64,000 nucleotides of DNA from Scylla paramamosain (taxonomy: Eukaryota; Arthropoda; Malacostraca; Decapoda; Portunidae): assembly GCF_035594125.1 (NCBI RefSeq), contig NW_026973739.1:285001-349000 (forward strand). The letters run 5' to 3'. Positions 11,990 to 26,280 of the stretch are shown piece by piece. The notes under the pieces are model-generated. The model made no database searches and was not told the origin of the DNA. It saw nothing but the letters and a program-made list of their open reading frames with translations. Numbering within the stretch: the stretch's first letter is position 1; the number at the start of each line of letters is the position of its first letter. The position numbers and the translations under genes were made by a program.

Positions 11990-14190
11990 GAGGAGAGGAG
12001 TTGATGAGACGAAATGCCCTTGATTCTACCCTGTCTAGAAGAAGAGCGGTATTAGTAGAACCCCCCAGACGTGTGAAGCATACTCCATACATGACGGATA
12101 AGGCCCTTGAATAGCAGCTTGAGTTAGCAGCTTGTGGGTGGGGAGAAAGACGGGCGCAGACGTCTAAGAACACCTAAGTTCATAGAAGATGTTTTAGCTA
12201 GAGAAGAGATGTGAAGTTTCCAGTTCAGATTTTAAATAAAGGACAGACCGAGGATGATCATTGTAAAAGAGGGGGACAGTTCAGTGTCATTGAAGAGGAG
12301 GGGATAGTTGTCTGGAAGGTTGTGTCGAGTTAATAGATGGAGGAATTGAGTTTTTGAGGCATTGAACAATACCAAGTTTGCTCTGCCCCAATCAGAAATT
12401 TTAGAAAGATCAGAAGTCAGGCGTTCTGTGGCTTCCATGCGTGAAATGTTTTCTTCCTGAAGAGTTGGTCGTCTATGAAAAGACGTGGAAAAGTGCAGGT
12501 TGGTATCATCAGCGCACGAGTGGATACGACAAGAAGTTTGGTTTGGAAGGTTATTGATAAATAAAAAGAAGAGAATGGCTGACAGGACAGAACCCTGAGG
12601 ACACACCACTGTTAATAGATTTAGGAGAAGAAGAGTGACCGTCTACCACAGCAGCAATAGAACGGTCAGAAAGGAATCTCTTAAAAAAGTATCTTAAAGA
12701 GGATGACCAAGACTCAGTAAGGAAAGCCAGTGGAGCGACCTAGACGAAACCCACACTGGCGGTCAGATAGAAGGTTGTGAAGTGATAGTTGTTTAAGGAT
12801 CTTTCTGTTGAGGATAGATTCAAAAACTTTAGATATGCAGGAAATTAAAGCAATAGGACGCTAGTTTGAGGGATTAGATCACCTTTTTAGGAACAGGCAC
12901 ACTTCCAGCACGAAGGAAAGGTAGATATTGACAGACAGAACTGAAAGAGTTAGACTAGATAATGTGCTAGTACGGGGGCACAATTTTTGAGAACAATAGG
13001 AGACAGCCCATCAGGTCCATAAGCCTTCCGATGGTTTAAGCAAGCGAGGGAATGGAAAACATCATTGCCAAGAAATTTAATAGGTAGTATGAAGTAGTCA
13101 GAGGGTGGAGGAGAGGGTCGAACAAGCCCTGAATCGTCCAAGATAGAGTTTTTATCAAAGGTTTGAGCAAAGAGTCTAGCTTTAGAAATAGATGTGATAG
13201 CAGTGGTGCCATCTGGTTGATATAAAGAAGGGAAAGAAAAAGAAGGAAATTTATTGGAAATATTTTTGGATAGATGCCAGAAGTCACGAGGGTAGTTAGA
13301 TGTTGAAAGATTTTGACACTTTCTGTTAATGAAGGAGTTTTTAGGTAGTTTGAGAACAGACTTGCCATGGATCCGGGCAGAAATATAAAGAGCATGGGAT
13401 TCTGGTGATGGAAGGCATAATTACCTTTTGTGGGCCACCTCTCTATCATGTACAGCACGAGAACAAGCTGTGTTAAACCAAGGTTTGGAAGGTTTAAGTC
13501 AAGAAAAAAGAGTGAGGAATGTACGCCTCCATGCTAGATGCTATCACCTCTTTTATGCGCTCGGCATAACGGGTCACTGACACGGGAGCAGTCAGCAAAA
13601 TACCTCCTCAGGTTCCCCTACTAGCAGAGGCAAAACGCCAGAGGCACCTTCGCTTAGGGGGATCCCGAAGAGGGATTTGAGTGATAGGACACAATACAGA
13701 TATGAGATTATGATCGGAGGAGCCCAACTGAGAAGAAAGGGTGACAGCATAAGCAGAAGTATTACAAGTCAGGAAAAGGTCAAGAATGTTGGGCGTATCT
13801 CCAAGACGATGAGGAAAACGAGTAGAGTGTTGCACCAATTGCTCTAGGTCGTGGAGGATAGCAAAGTTGAAGGCTAGTTCACCAGGATGGCCAGTAAAGG
13901 GAGAGGAAAGCCAAAGCTGGTGGTGAACATTGAAGTCCCTAAGAATGGAGATCTCTGCAAAAGGGAAGAGGATCAAAATGTGTTCCACTTTCGAAGTTAA
14001 ATAGTCAAAGAATTTCTTATAGTCAGAGGAGATAGGTAAGAGGTGTACAGCACAGATAAATTTAGTTTAAGAGTGACTCTGTAGTCGTAGTCAGATGGTG
14101 GAAAGCTCGGAAGATTCAAGAGCGTGGGCACGAGGGCAGGTTAAGTCGTTGCGCATAAGCGCAACATCCAGCTTTGGACTGAAAATGAGG
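11990..14190 (-). mobile_element. LINE-1fam copy C3, lacking both ends
   Basis: Minus-strand fragment that starts, on its 3' side, inside the RT C-terminus (LINSS block at 11990) and runs to the endonuclease N-terminal region (FRSKAG block near 14185), where it ends against an A12 run. An internal deletion of roughly 150 bp near 12676 removes the segment with the KAFDRVWHKALISKL catalytic region. RT residues such as HSCADDTNLHFS (at about 12500, A box Tyr changed to Cys) remain. Not functional. Confidence 0.85.
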
Positions 14191-16174
<1,984 letters not shown>

Positions 16175-16725
16175 GTGATCTGATTAGGGTGTTCCCCTAT
16201 TCGTCTGTTTGTCACGCCAGTGGCAAGAACATTTGATCTAAAGCAGCGTAATATGAGTAGACTTGAAAGAAAGTTTGAGTCAAAACAATATATACAATTT
16301 ATTTATACCAACAAAAGAGTTCTCTCAATAAAGGGTATTGTAGTAACGTGGTGATGTTAGGTATTTGATTACTGGAGACACTAGCAAAACGTTACTGTGT
16401 TTTGTTATCAGAGAAACTGTAACATTACTTCTCTTAGTTTTAGAGTTTAAGGAGAGTTTGTGCACACATTCTCATCACTGAGTTCAGCGGAAATACGCTG
16501 GCAGGCTCGCTTGGTAGCACTACTCCGGCCGCACGTCCAACCGCCTGCTACCTCGGAAAGGTACTGCCGGTAACAGGCAGCGGACGTAGACATATCATCA
16601 GCACATCGTGATCAGTCTGTGTTAGGTGGTGACATCTCAACAGATGCAAAACAATGGAAGTTTCCAGAATGGAAGTTTCCTACACTACCTATTCCTACAT
16701 TACCTATCCTTACCTGCCATTGGGT
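16175..16725 (-). repeat. LTR-like repeat, solo copy in reverse orientation
   Basis: Reverse complement of the direct repeats at 50259-50731 and 51145-51680. Shared blocks include, on the minus strand, GGTAAGGATAGGTA near the start, GGAAACTTCCA, a TCTGTTGAGATGTC block, ATATTGACT, AACTTTCTTTCAAG and ATGTTCTTGCCACTGGCGTG near the end. Only one repeat and no internal sequence is present here, as expected for a solo LTR. Identity is moderate, with indels. Confidence 0.55.
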
Positions 16726-16756
16726 AAAAGGTATATATATATACCTTTTACCCAAT
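16719..16756. repeat. perfect 38-bp palindrome centred on (TA)
   Basis: The arm ATTGGGTAAAAGGTATATA is followed directly by its exact complement, giving 19 + 19 bp with no spacer. It sits at the edge of the LTR-like repeat and could form a cruciform. Confidence 0.95.
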
Positions 16757-16889
16757 ATGAATATGAATAATTAAATTCAATTATATGAATAATTAATTCA
16801 TGAAGCATGATTAAAATCATTAATGAGTACTTAAGACTTAAAATAATGAAAACATTTTCAACGCATTTGGTAATCCAAGACTTTAAGCG

Positions 16890-16937
16890 TATTATTATTT
16901 TTATCATTATTATCATTATTATTATTATTATTATTAT

Positions 16938-16969
<32 letters not shown>

Positions 16970-16973
16970 CTAT
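16890..16973. repeat. (ATT)n microsatellite
   Basis: Imperfect ATT/TTA trinucleotide tract with a few ATC units. Confidence 0.9.
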
Positions 16974-17659
16974 ATTTCAGTCGCATCAGTCATAGCATTT
17001 ATCACTATATATATTCATCATTTATATATTTCATTCCACGAGCGGTGTGTTTCTATTTAAACTTTCTCCTTCCATGTCTTTGTATCTTTCAACTTCTTTC
17101 CTACATTTCTGCCAATTCTTAGGGAAAATTCCTGCATCGCCTTCCCGTCGTCCTTCCTGGTCATTAGCCAAAATAACGACCTCTACCATCGGTCCTTTCA
17201 CTCCATTTCCAAGCACCTCATTGATCATTTCTTCATTTCAGAGACTGTATCCTAATCCATTTCTTCTCACATAAATAGAGCCTTAAGCGTAGTTAGACAT
17301 CAGTCCAGAGAGAGTCCAGAGCATGAGGTTCATATTAATCGTCAGAGAGAAAGAAAATCAAGCATCGTCAAGTTTGTAGTCAATTTTGTCACGGTGTCAA
17401 GCGTGTACATCCTATCCATCATTAAATTAAGAACTCTTATAACTTGTATTTTTTTTACTCATATCTAACATAATCCAAACCACTACCGACGACCTCCACG
17501 TTATCAATAATATCTAGCTATTACCAGGTCCTCTAAAATAATCACCACCATACCAACAATCCTCGTCAATACAAGACAGTAGTGGCAAAGGACTGGCAAG
17601 AATTCCAGTGAAGTAAATCATCAGCAACCAATATCTTAAGAATCCATTTGGAACAGCTA
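16974..17659. other. unassigned spacer
   Basis: About 690 bp with no recognisable gene. Short opposing open frames at 17031-17274 overlap each other and have no motif. Confidence 0.5.
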
Positions 17660-17677
17660 TTATAAAAATTATTATTA

Positions 17678-17729
<52 letters not shown>
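17660..17729. repeat. (ATT)n microsatellite
   Basis: Trinucleotide ATT tract of about 70 bp, about 35 bp beyond the 3' side of LINE copy D. Confidence 0.9.
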
Positions 17730-17730
<1 letters not shown>

Positions 17731-17764
17731 ATCATTAGAATTCCAAATAGAAAAATCAAATAAT

Positions 17765-20652
17765 GGAGGACAAGTCTCATGAAACCTTCCTCTTGAAAGA
17801 GTTCAAGTCGTAGAAAAGAGGAAATACAGAAGCAGACAGGGAGTTCCAGAGTTTACATGGGAAAGGGATGAATGACTGAGAATACCGGTTAACTTTTGCA
17901 TTAGAGGGGTGGACAGAATAGGGGTGATTGAAAGAAAAAAGTCCGTTTAAGTAAGTCTGTGGACATGTAGTTAGCAAGATTAGGAGAGGAGTTAGCATGG
18001 AAATAGCGATAGAAGATAACAAGAGATGCAACATTGTGGCGATGAGAAACAGGCTGAAGACAGTCAGTTAAAAAAATAGGAGTTGATGAGACGAAAAACC
18101 TTGTCTAGAAGAGCGATGTGATAGGAAGCGCCCCCATACATGTGAAGCACACTCCATGCATGGACGGATAAAGCCCCTGTACAAAACTGCTTTGGATTGG
18201 GGGTGGGCGAGAAAAACTGTTGGAGACCACTCAGAACCCCCAGTTCCATAGAAGCTATTCTAGCTAGAGATGAGATGTGAATTTTCCAGTTTAAATTATA
18301 AGTAAAGGACAGACCGGGGATGTTCAGTGTAGAAGGGGACAGTTGACTGTCATTAAAGAAGGATGAATAATTGTATGGAATCTTGTGTCGAGTTAATAAA
18401 TGAAGGAATTAAGTTTTTGAGGCAGTGAACAACACTAAATTTGTTCTGCTCCAATCAGAATTTTTAAAGAGCTCAGAAGTCAGGCGTTCTCTGATTTGCC
18501 TGCATGAACTGTTTACTTCCTAAAGGGTTGGAAGTCTACAAAAAGACGTGGAAAAGTACAGGGCGGTATCATCATCATATGAGTGCATAGGACAAAATGT
18601 TTATTTTAAAAATCATTTATGAATTATAGGAAGAGAATGGGTGACAGGACAGAACTGTCAGGAACACCACTGTTAATAGATTTAGATCACTAGTAGAGCG
18701 GTCTTGACAGAACCCATATTGGCGATCAGATAGAATGCTGTGAAATGATAGATGTTTCATTCCTGTTGACGATCTTCCTGTTGACGATAGATTGAAAACT
18801 TTACATAGGCAGAAAATTAAAGCAATGGGACGACAGTTTGAGGGATTAGAACGGTCACGCGTTTTAGTAAGTCTCAATATAGGGGAACTTTCCAGCAAGA
18901 AGGAAATGTAGATCATGATTGACAGGGTTGGAAGTTTCACTAAGCATGGTTAAAGCAAGGAGGGACAGCTTCGGAGAACAATAGGAGAGACCCCATCTTA
19001 TCCATAAGCCTTCGGTGGGTTTATGCCAGCGAGGGCATCAAAGACATCACTGCGTAGGATCATAATGGGCAGCAAGAATTAGTCAGAGGGTGGAGGAAAG
19101 GAAGGAGCAAACCCTGAATCTTCCAAGGTAGAATTTTTAGCCCAAATTTGAGTTAAGAATTCAGCTTTAGAAATAGTTGAGATGGCAGTGGTGCCATGGT
19201 GTTGAAATAAAGGAAGGAAAGATGAAAAAGCAAAGTTATTGGGGATATGTTTGGTTGTGTGCCAGAAGTCACGAGGGAAGTTAGATCTCGAAAGATTTTG
19301 ACATTTTCTATTAATGAAGAACTTTTGGCTAGTTGGAGGACAGACGTATATGATTCTGGACAGAAATATAAAGTGTATGAGATTCAGGTGATAGAAGATT
19401 GAAGTGCCTTTTGCGGGCCACCTCTCAAACATGTATAGAACGAGAACAGGCTGTGATAAACCAATGTTTGGAAGGTTTAGGTCGAGAGAGAGTGAGGAAT
19501 GTACGTCTCCATACTAGACACCGTCACCTCCTTTATGCGCTCAGGATACAGAGATGGGTCTCTGGAACGGAAGATGTAATCATTCCAGGGAAAATCAGCA
19601 TAATATCTCCTCAGGTCTCCCGAATTGGCAGAGATAAAACGAAAGAGTCACATCCGTTTTGAGGGATTATGAGGAAGGACTGTAGTGATAGGACAAGATA
19701 TAGATATGAGACTTTGATAGAAGGAGGCAAACAGAGAGGATAATGTAACAGCCTAAGCAGAAGGATTATAAGTTAGGAAAAGATCAATAAATAATGTTAA
19801 GCGTATCTGTAAGACGGTCTTGAATACGAGTAGGGTGTTGCACCAGTTGCTCTAGGTCATTGAAAGATAGCAAAGTTAAAGGCTAGTTCACCAGGATGGT
19901 CAATGATGGGAGAGGAAATCCAAAAGCTGATGGTGAACATTGAAGTCTCTAAGAATTAAGATCTCCGCAAAAGGGAAGTTAAGTAGTAAAGGAATTTCTT
20001 ATAGTCTTATAGTACGGATGAATTTAGTTTGAGAGTGACTGTAGTAGCCAGATGATGGAAAATTCGGAATATTCAAGAGCGTGGACATGAGAGCAGCTTA
20101 AGTCGTTGCGCACATACATGGAACATTCTGCTTTGGATTAAATATGAGGATAGAGAAAGTAGAAGAAAACACAAAAGTGATTCCTGTCAGTTGACACAGA
20201 CACCTGTGTTTCAGTAAGGGAAAGAAAATAAGGCTTAGTAGAGGAGGGGTGGTGTTCTTCAGACTGAAAATTAGATCTATGGCGGCGAATGTTGCAAAAG
20301 TTAATGAAGAAAAAATTGAGAAGGGTGTCAAGACATTTAGGGTCGATACCAGAAGAACAGTCCGACCTGAGGACATTTGTGGTCGCCTCCAAGTATGGGG
20401 ACTCCGAGGTTAGTGTAAGAGTCGCAATGATAATTTTTAATTTTAAGTGAAAGATGTGTGCATTTATCTGCATGTAGCCTTATGTGAAGGAAGATAGTTG
20501 TCTTTAGACTGCAGGCTGTGACTGTCCCCTTTCGTTGTGAGAAACAAAGGAAACGTTCAGTGAGGTCACAGCTGAGTTTAGTGATAAATTCACAGCACCC
20601 TCTGACCCAGTGCTTTAGACCTCACTGGGAGTAATTATCGTTTCGGCAGGTG
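17765..20652 (-). mobile_element. LINE-1fam copy D, near full length but decayed
   Basis: Minus-strand copy running from the family's 5' UTR start (20652; complement of GGTGTCC...GTAGAC-type start, with the ACCTCACTGGGAGTAATTATCG block at 20605-20635) to just before the translation end (17765). The 3' UTR and A-tail are missing. Compared with 56.7-60.0 kb it has many substitutions and small deletions (for example around 19970 in the endonuclease and 18690 in RT). Recognisable pieces include RSNPSNCRPIALIFCL (about 18850) and KPKQ-like 5' UTR sequence. Old and inactive. Confidence 0.82.
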
Positions 20653-20658
20653 TCCCCC

Positions 20659-20662
<4 letters not shown>

Positions 20663-20733
<71 letters not shown>
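20663..20733. repeat. (TG)n microsatellite
   Basis: About 70 bp of pure (TG)n, 10 bp beyond the 5' end of LINE copy D. Confidence 0.95.
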
Positions 20734-20734
<1 letters not shown>

Positions 20735-22000
20735 CTAGTTTCTCCTTCACATGAAATACTGCGAGAGAAGATAGCATAATTAGCGTTAATTTAGATATAT
20801 TCTTCATCATTGAGCGAGATCTGGAGAGGATATGTTTATCTGATATATGTCTTTGTTGAAGCACAAAATGGTAAAATTAGAAAATATCCAGACATAGGTG
20901 AGGTTAGCTTGGGCAGCGTGACGACTCTATTGACGCTATTACTGTTTAAATATTTACTATTTCAATAATAAAAATGTATCACTTACGCCGGTACAAATGT
21001 TAACTTTCTTTTCCCCATCATACAGTCATTGGTAGAGGCAGAAGCCATTAAAACGAGGCTTAATGTCACTTGTTATCTACTCTGTTTCTATCATCTATTG
21101 CCATTATTATTATATATCGTTTCTATCTGTATCAAGACTCTAAAGTTTTCTTACAATTCAGTTTAATACTCAAACATATCAGGAAAAGTATCCATAAGGG
21201 GCTGCAAAGTCGCTATTATGGTCGCCGTGTGTGTTTCATCTGCTACGTATACCAGATCTCCGAACCAACTGTACATCACCCAGATAATAACTGGATCACT
21301 CATTCTACGACCCTTAGTCACTAGTTTCACGTCTACGATAATATGAATAAGTGCCATGTTTTCGTATGAGTATTATGAGCAAGTGCAGGGCAAAGAGGTA
21401 TCTTGTCTGTGGTTAAATGCAAGGATTCTATGTTAAACTTACTTTTCTCTCTCACTTGCAAACAAAATAATAAGTTCTTAATATTTGAAATGAAGAGCAA
21501 ATGTCTTCAGTCACGCCGAGTTATCTTTTAAAAATTATGTTTCGTTTACTACATTTTTACTCTCGTATTATGGTTGAGAGAAATCGCGTTACTTGACTGT
21601 GATATGGAGGTATAAATTTTTTAAATGTTTCTGGAGGAGAATAGAATGCTTTAAAATTCCCATGAGTATTTCCAGCGCTTCTTTTATGGCCAGTGTGACA
21701 AAAAGTACAAATATCCACGTGAGTCTTTCACTGCATTACCCAAGATGAGTCTCCTGGGCTTAGTGGTGCCTCAAGAGTTGGGTGGACTCGGGGAAAGCCA
21801 TAAATTCGCCATCATCATCGTGGAGACTGGGAAGTTATAGTTGTCTGCCCACTCCTTTAGTATACTGTGAGTGTTTGCCAAATGGCGGTTAATTTGCCTG
21901 CGTTTGTTGGGTCCGTAGACAGGTCATCTTTGTAAATAAATCCCGCGGAAGTGAGCGGGCCGCGCTGGTGTTATAGCTTATTTACTTCACCCGATCACCA
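20734..22000. other. unassigned spacer
   Basis: About 1.27 kb. Open frames at 21070-21357 on both strands are short, overlapping and without motifs. No splice-consistent exon recognised. Confidence 0.5.
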
Positions 22001-22165
22001 AACCCTCGCCAAACGCTCCTGAGTCAACCTGACTCCAAAATACCTTAGCATCAGGCCGCTACGTGCTTCTAGCACGTGTGCATCCTTAACTGCGGATAGC
22101 ACATCAAAATAGAGCATCAAACCTCTGTTCTCTTCTCTCCGCCGAGTATTCAAAGTATTGTTACT

Positions 22166-23210
22166 CTATGTAAACTCTCCCCGACCCTCAACTTCTTTGC
22201 CATCCACTACAGCCTTGACAAGTAGTGGGGCAGCACACACACGAGGCACAGAATCATCCTTGACTACATTGACAGCTGTAGCAGCAGCTTCCAGCACTGG
22301 TGGCTCACCACGTGAGCAAACACCCAACGTGTCTGGTCCCAGCAGGGGAGCAGTCTGCTCCCCGCCTCCGGTACACTCTGCAGTTGAGGAAAATCCCGAC
22401 TCCCCAGCAGAGTCAGTAGTTTCCTTGCCCCCGGCAGCGATTCCTGACACACTAGACACAACTAACTGGGGCGCGGACTGAATACCGGCGCCCACAGCCT
22501 CAACACCAGGTGACAACTTCGCCTGAGTGCTACCTCCGAGAGGCTCCAGAGGGAGAGGCAACCCATCAAATACGAGTAGACAACCCAAATTCATCACGCC
22601 AGCCTCACCATTGACAACACTCTCCACAAAGTCAGGTGCTTCTTGTGGTGGCTCTGGGATTTTGCAGTCAGCCCCAGCACACTGACTCTCCCACTACGGC
22701 ATTAGTACTAACAATGGGCTCCCTTTCTGGTGGCACTGCCTTATTAAAGTCGATCCCTGGAATCACAGATCCCGCGGGCATCCGACGCCGGGATACTCGC
22801 TTCGCCTAAGGACGAATAACAGTAAGTCTAACAGAATCAGCAACACTAGAAACCTCCATATACGGGTTGGCGTCCACGGATGGGGGCTGCATCCAGACTC
22901 TTCCACCTGCCAGGTCATTCCCAAGAAGGAAATCGACTCCGAACACTAGCAGGTCCTCTGCTAGTGCCAACCGCGCCTCCGCGGTAGCTAGCAGGTATGT
23001 CAGCCTAATCTCCGCCGTGGCGAAGCTCTCTGCGGCGCCAATTTCACGGCACTACACAGGCTGACCGGAGGCAACTAGCCTCCCAGTCACATTCTTGCAC
23101 AGCGACTGCTGTGCCGCTGTGTCCCTCTAAACCGTAACGGGGTACATAGCCCCATCAATCTCAACAATGCCTTGACACAAAAACGGACGGCACCAGTCCA
23201 ACTCAGACCT
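22166..23210 (-). pseudogene. gypsy protease-like region and linker, copy 2
   Basis: Minus-strand reading gives AAQQSLCKNVTGRLVASGQ (about 23120-23070), then AEIRLTYLLATAEARLALAEDL and VDFLLGNDLAGGRVW (about 22940-22900). The LLGND motif resembles the ILGxD C-terminal motif of retropepsins. An open linker rich in Gly, Ser, Ala and Glu follows (22627-22166). Stops interrupt the frame around 23130, 23050 and 22810. The first copy at 2133-2720 matches the N-terminal part. Confidence 0.5.
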
Positions 23211-23329
23211 CACATGGGACGGTGAGGTAACAAAAGATGAAGCGGCGGCCACGCTGGATTTTTCACCCTCTTAACCAAGGCCACAATCAAAGCCACCGGC
23301 TTCTGGAGCGTCCTGGAAGCAGTGGCGGT

Positions 23330-24662
23330 CACTAACTTCGGGCAATTGTACTTAAAATGCCCAGTGTCTTGCAATAATGACACAGGCTGCATACTGTACC
23401 TGGAAATGCTGTACTGTATGGTCCCAGTCTGTCTCCGTCGTGGGTGGGTGGAGAATTATTACCAATGGCTAACACGCCCTGACTTACTTCCGAAGCAACT
23501 ACTATAACGTGGACCTCCAGATAAACTGGCGAAGGCCGCGCCACAAGACAAAACATCAGTCCCTTCAGATGTACCACCAATCCACCGTGGCACAAGCCGG
23601 TGAGCCAGCACGCGATCATCTGCCCATGTAACCGCCTTCTTCAAGGTTTTAAACTTCTTCTCGGCCCCATTAACAAATTGCTCAATTACCATGAATTCCT
23701 TTAACTCATGGTAAGAGGTGGCCTGCTCCCTAGCAATCCTTTCCTCGAATGTTTGGTAACGATAACGAACACAATTTAAAAATCCATTTCTCGAACGATG
23801 TGTAGCGATAGCGAACACATTTTAAATAGGAGTCACTAGGTCTTTTCTTCCTATACGACTCCGGCCACAGCTGATGAGCTCTCAGGATGTCAGCCGTAAA
23901 CTCCTCATAATCATCTAAATCCTCATCTGACATCCTAACCTACGCCTATAAGGCTTTACCCTTCAACATATTGCCATCAAGGCCAACCCATCTCTCCCGA
24001 GGCCAATCAAATCTGAGGCCTTCTTCTCAAATCTTCTAAACCACTCTGTTACTTTTTTTTTTTCTCATCTGGCTTTCTATTGTATCCTCCTTAACCCCTG
24101 CTCTCCTCAAGCCATGAGATGAATTGACTTCAATTCGAGTGTTCGCCAGCCCAAATATACTATTCTTTTCAGCTTCCTTTTCTCATTCAGCCTCACGGAT
24201 CTTCATTTCCTTTTCATACAGCCTCGCCTTTTCCTTCTTCTCCATTTCTGCTTTAAGAAGCCTCAGCTCTTTCTCTTTCTCAAACTCAAGCCTCTTAGCT
24301 TCCCTTTCAACTTCAAACCTCCTGGCTTCTCTAGCCTCCTCAGTCTTCAACCTCCTCTCTTCAGCTTCTGCTTCCAGTTGGAGCCTTCTGAACTCTCTCT
24401 CCTTCTCAGCCTCCAATCTCGTAACTTCTCTAGTCTACTCCAGCTCCATTCTTCTCATCTCCAACTTAAATCTCTTCTCCTCAGACATGCCTTCGGTCCG
24501 GGAGAAGCTACCAACACTGCGGACAGGGCTAACACGTCCGTGGACGCTATGTGTGGGACTAGGTGTTCTCACACCGAATCGGGCCAAGTCTACACTGCTG
24601 CTCCAAGCAGAGGCAGGAGCCTGAGGTTACGAGTCACCTCTGCTACCATCCCTGCTCTCCAT
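23330..24662 (-). pseudogene. gypsy gag remnant 2 with coiled coil and broken zinc knuckle
   Basis: Starts at ATG 24662, stops at codon 12, and continues in the same frame (VDLARFGVRTPSPTHSVHG). A Glu/Arg/Lys/Leu-rich coiled coil occupies 24480-24180 (LRLLKAEMEKKEKARLYEKE). The capsid-proximal region has ILRAHQLWPESYRKK (about 23900), a SCAN-like gag signature found in several animal gypsy elements, and EQFVNGAEKKFKTLKKAVTW (about 23680). A CX2CX4HX4C zinc knuckle at 23400-23345 is split over two frames by what looks like a one-base loss. Inactive. Confidence 0.7.
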
Positions 24663-24819
24663 GGTTAACTCTAGACGTGGGCAAACACAAAACAAGAAAA
24701 CAAACAACAAACAACAAACTGTCTTCCCCACATAGTGACGAAGCGCCCAGCAATCACGGCAAGATTGTCAATTTCTGTTACAACCACAATTCCCAGTCCC
24801 TTCACCAAGCTACATTCCT

Positions 24820-26280
24820 GCCTACATTCAACCTGTTCCTAAAAAGGGTGACCGTTCTAATCCCTCAAACTACCCCTCAAAAATTTAATTTCCTGCCTAT
24901 CTAAAGTTTTTTAATCTATCCTCAACAGGAAGATTCTTAAACATCTATCACTTCACAACCCTCTATCTGATTGCCAGTATGGGTTCCGTCAAGGCCGCTC
25001 TACTGGTGATCTTCTGGCTTTCCTTACTGAGTCTTGGTCATCCTCTTTTAGAGATTTTGGTGAAACTTTTGCTGTTGCCTTGGACATACCAAAAGCTTTT
25101 GATAGAGTCTGGCACAAAGCTTTGATTTCCAAACTACCCTCCTACGGTTTCTATCCTTCTCTCTGTAACTTCATCTCAAGTTTCCTTTCTGACCGTTCTA
25201 TTGCTGCTGTGGTAGATGGTCACTGTTCTTCTCCTAAATCTATTAACTATGGTATTCCTCAGGGTTCTGTCCTGTCACCCACTCTCTTCTTATTATTCAT
25301 TAATGATCTAAACCAAACTTCTTGTCCTATCCACTCCTATGCTGATGATACCACCCTGTACTTTTCCACGTCTTTTCATAGACGTCCAACCCTTCAGGAG
25401 GTAAACATATCACGCAGGGAAGCCACAGAACGTTTGACTTCTGATCTTTCTAAAATTTCTGATTGGGGCAGAGCAAACTTCGTTTTGTTCAATGCCTCAA
25501 AAACTCAATTCCTCCATCTATCAACTCGACACAACATTCCAGACAACTATCCCCTCTTCAATGACACTCAACTGTTCCCCTCTTCTACATTGAACATCCT
25601 CGGTCTGTCCTTTACTTATAATCTGAACTGGAAACTTCACATCTCATCTCTAGCTAAAGCAGTTTCTATGAAGTTAGGTGTTCTGGGACGTCTCCGCCAG
25701 TTTTTCTCACACCCCCCAGCTGCTAACTCTGTACAAGGGCCTTATCCGTCCATGTATGGAGTATGCTTCACATGTCTGGGGGGGTTCCACTCATACTGCT
25801 CTTCTAGACAGGGTGGAATCAAAAGCTTTTCGTCTCATCGACTCTAACTGACTGTCTTCAGCTTCTCTCTCACCGCCGCAATGTTGCATATCTAGCTGTC
25901 TTTTACTGCAATTTTCATTCTAACTGATCTTCTGATCTTGCTAACTGCATGCAACCCCTCCTTCCGCGGCCTCGCTGCACAAGACTTTCCTCTTTCTCTC
26001 ACCCCTATTCTGTCCACCTCTCTAACACAAGAGTTAACCAGTATTCTCAATCATTCATCCCTTTTTCTGGTAAACTCTGGAACTCCCTGCCTGCTTCTGT
26101 ATTTCCACCTTCCTATGACTTGAATTCCTTCAAGAGGGAGGTTTCAAGACACTTATTCATCAATTTTTGACCACTGCTTTGACCCTTTTTTGGGACTGGC
26201 ATTTCAGTGGGCATATTTTTTTATTAGGTTTTTGTTGCCCTTGGCCAGTGTCCTTCCTACATATATAAAAAAAAAAAAAA
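24820..26280 (+). mobile_element. LINE-1fam copy E inserted in gypsy remnant 2
   Basis: A 5'-truncated plus-strand copy that starts at the block before RT (CCTACATTCAACCTG) and runs through the whole RT, the C-terminus, 3' UTR and A15 tail. The frame at 25080-25847 holds RT residues [27 protein letters not shown] and the active-site box SYADDTTLYFS. A frameshift near 25730 and a deletion near 25850 break the C-terminus. Gypsy leader sequence flanks both sides (24775-24815 and 26281-26340). Confidence 0.9.

Larger units (their letters stand above)
22001..24819 (-). mobile_element. Ty3/gypsy-like LTR retrotransposon remnant 2 (main part)
   Basis: Sister copy of the element at 794-4969, same strand. 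From 24662 down: gag start (MESRDGSRGDS, then TAA at codon 12), charged coiled coil, capsid-like part, a broken zinc knuckle at 23400-23340, protease-like region with LLGNDLAGG at about 22930, and a Ser/Pro/Gly-rich linker (22627-22166). RT, RNase H and integrase are not seen; the left limit near 22000 is a guess. The leader/LTR side continues at 26281 after an inserted LINE. Confidence 0.72.

Noticed and set aside
22158..22481. Plus-strand Thr/Ser/Pro-rich frame
   Set aside because: Lies over the gypsy linker, which is open and better supported on the minus strand by the adjoining gag and protease order.
24124..24624. Plus-strand 166-codon Ser/Leu-rich frame
   Set aside because: Antisense of the gypsy gag coiled coil; Ser/Leu richness mirrors Glu/Arg/Lys codons on the other strand.
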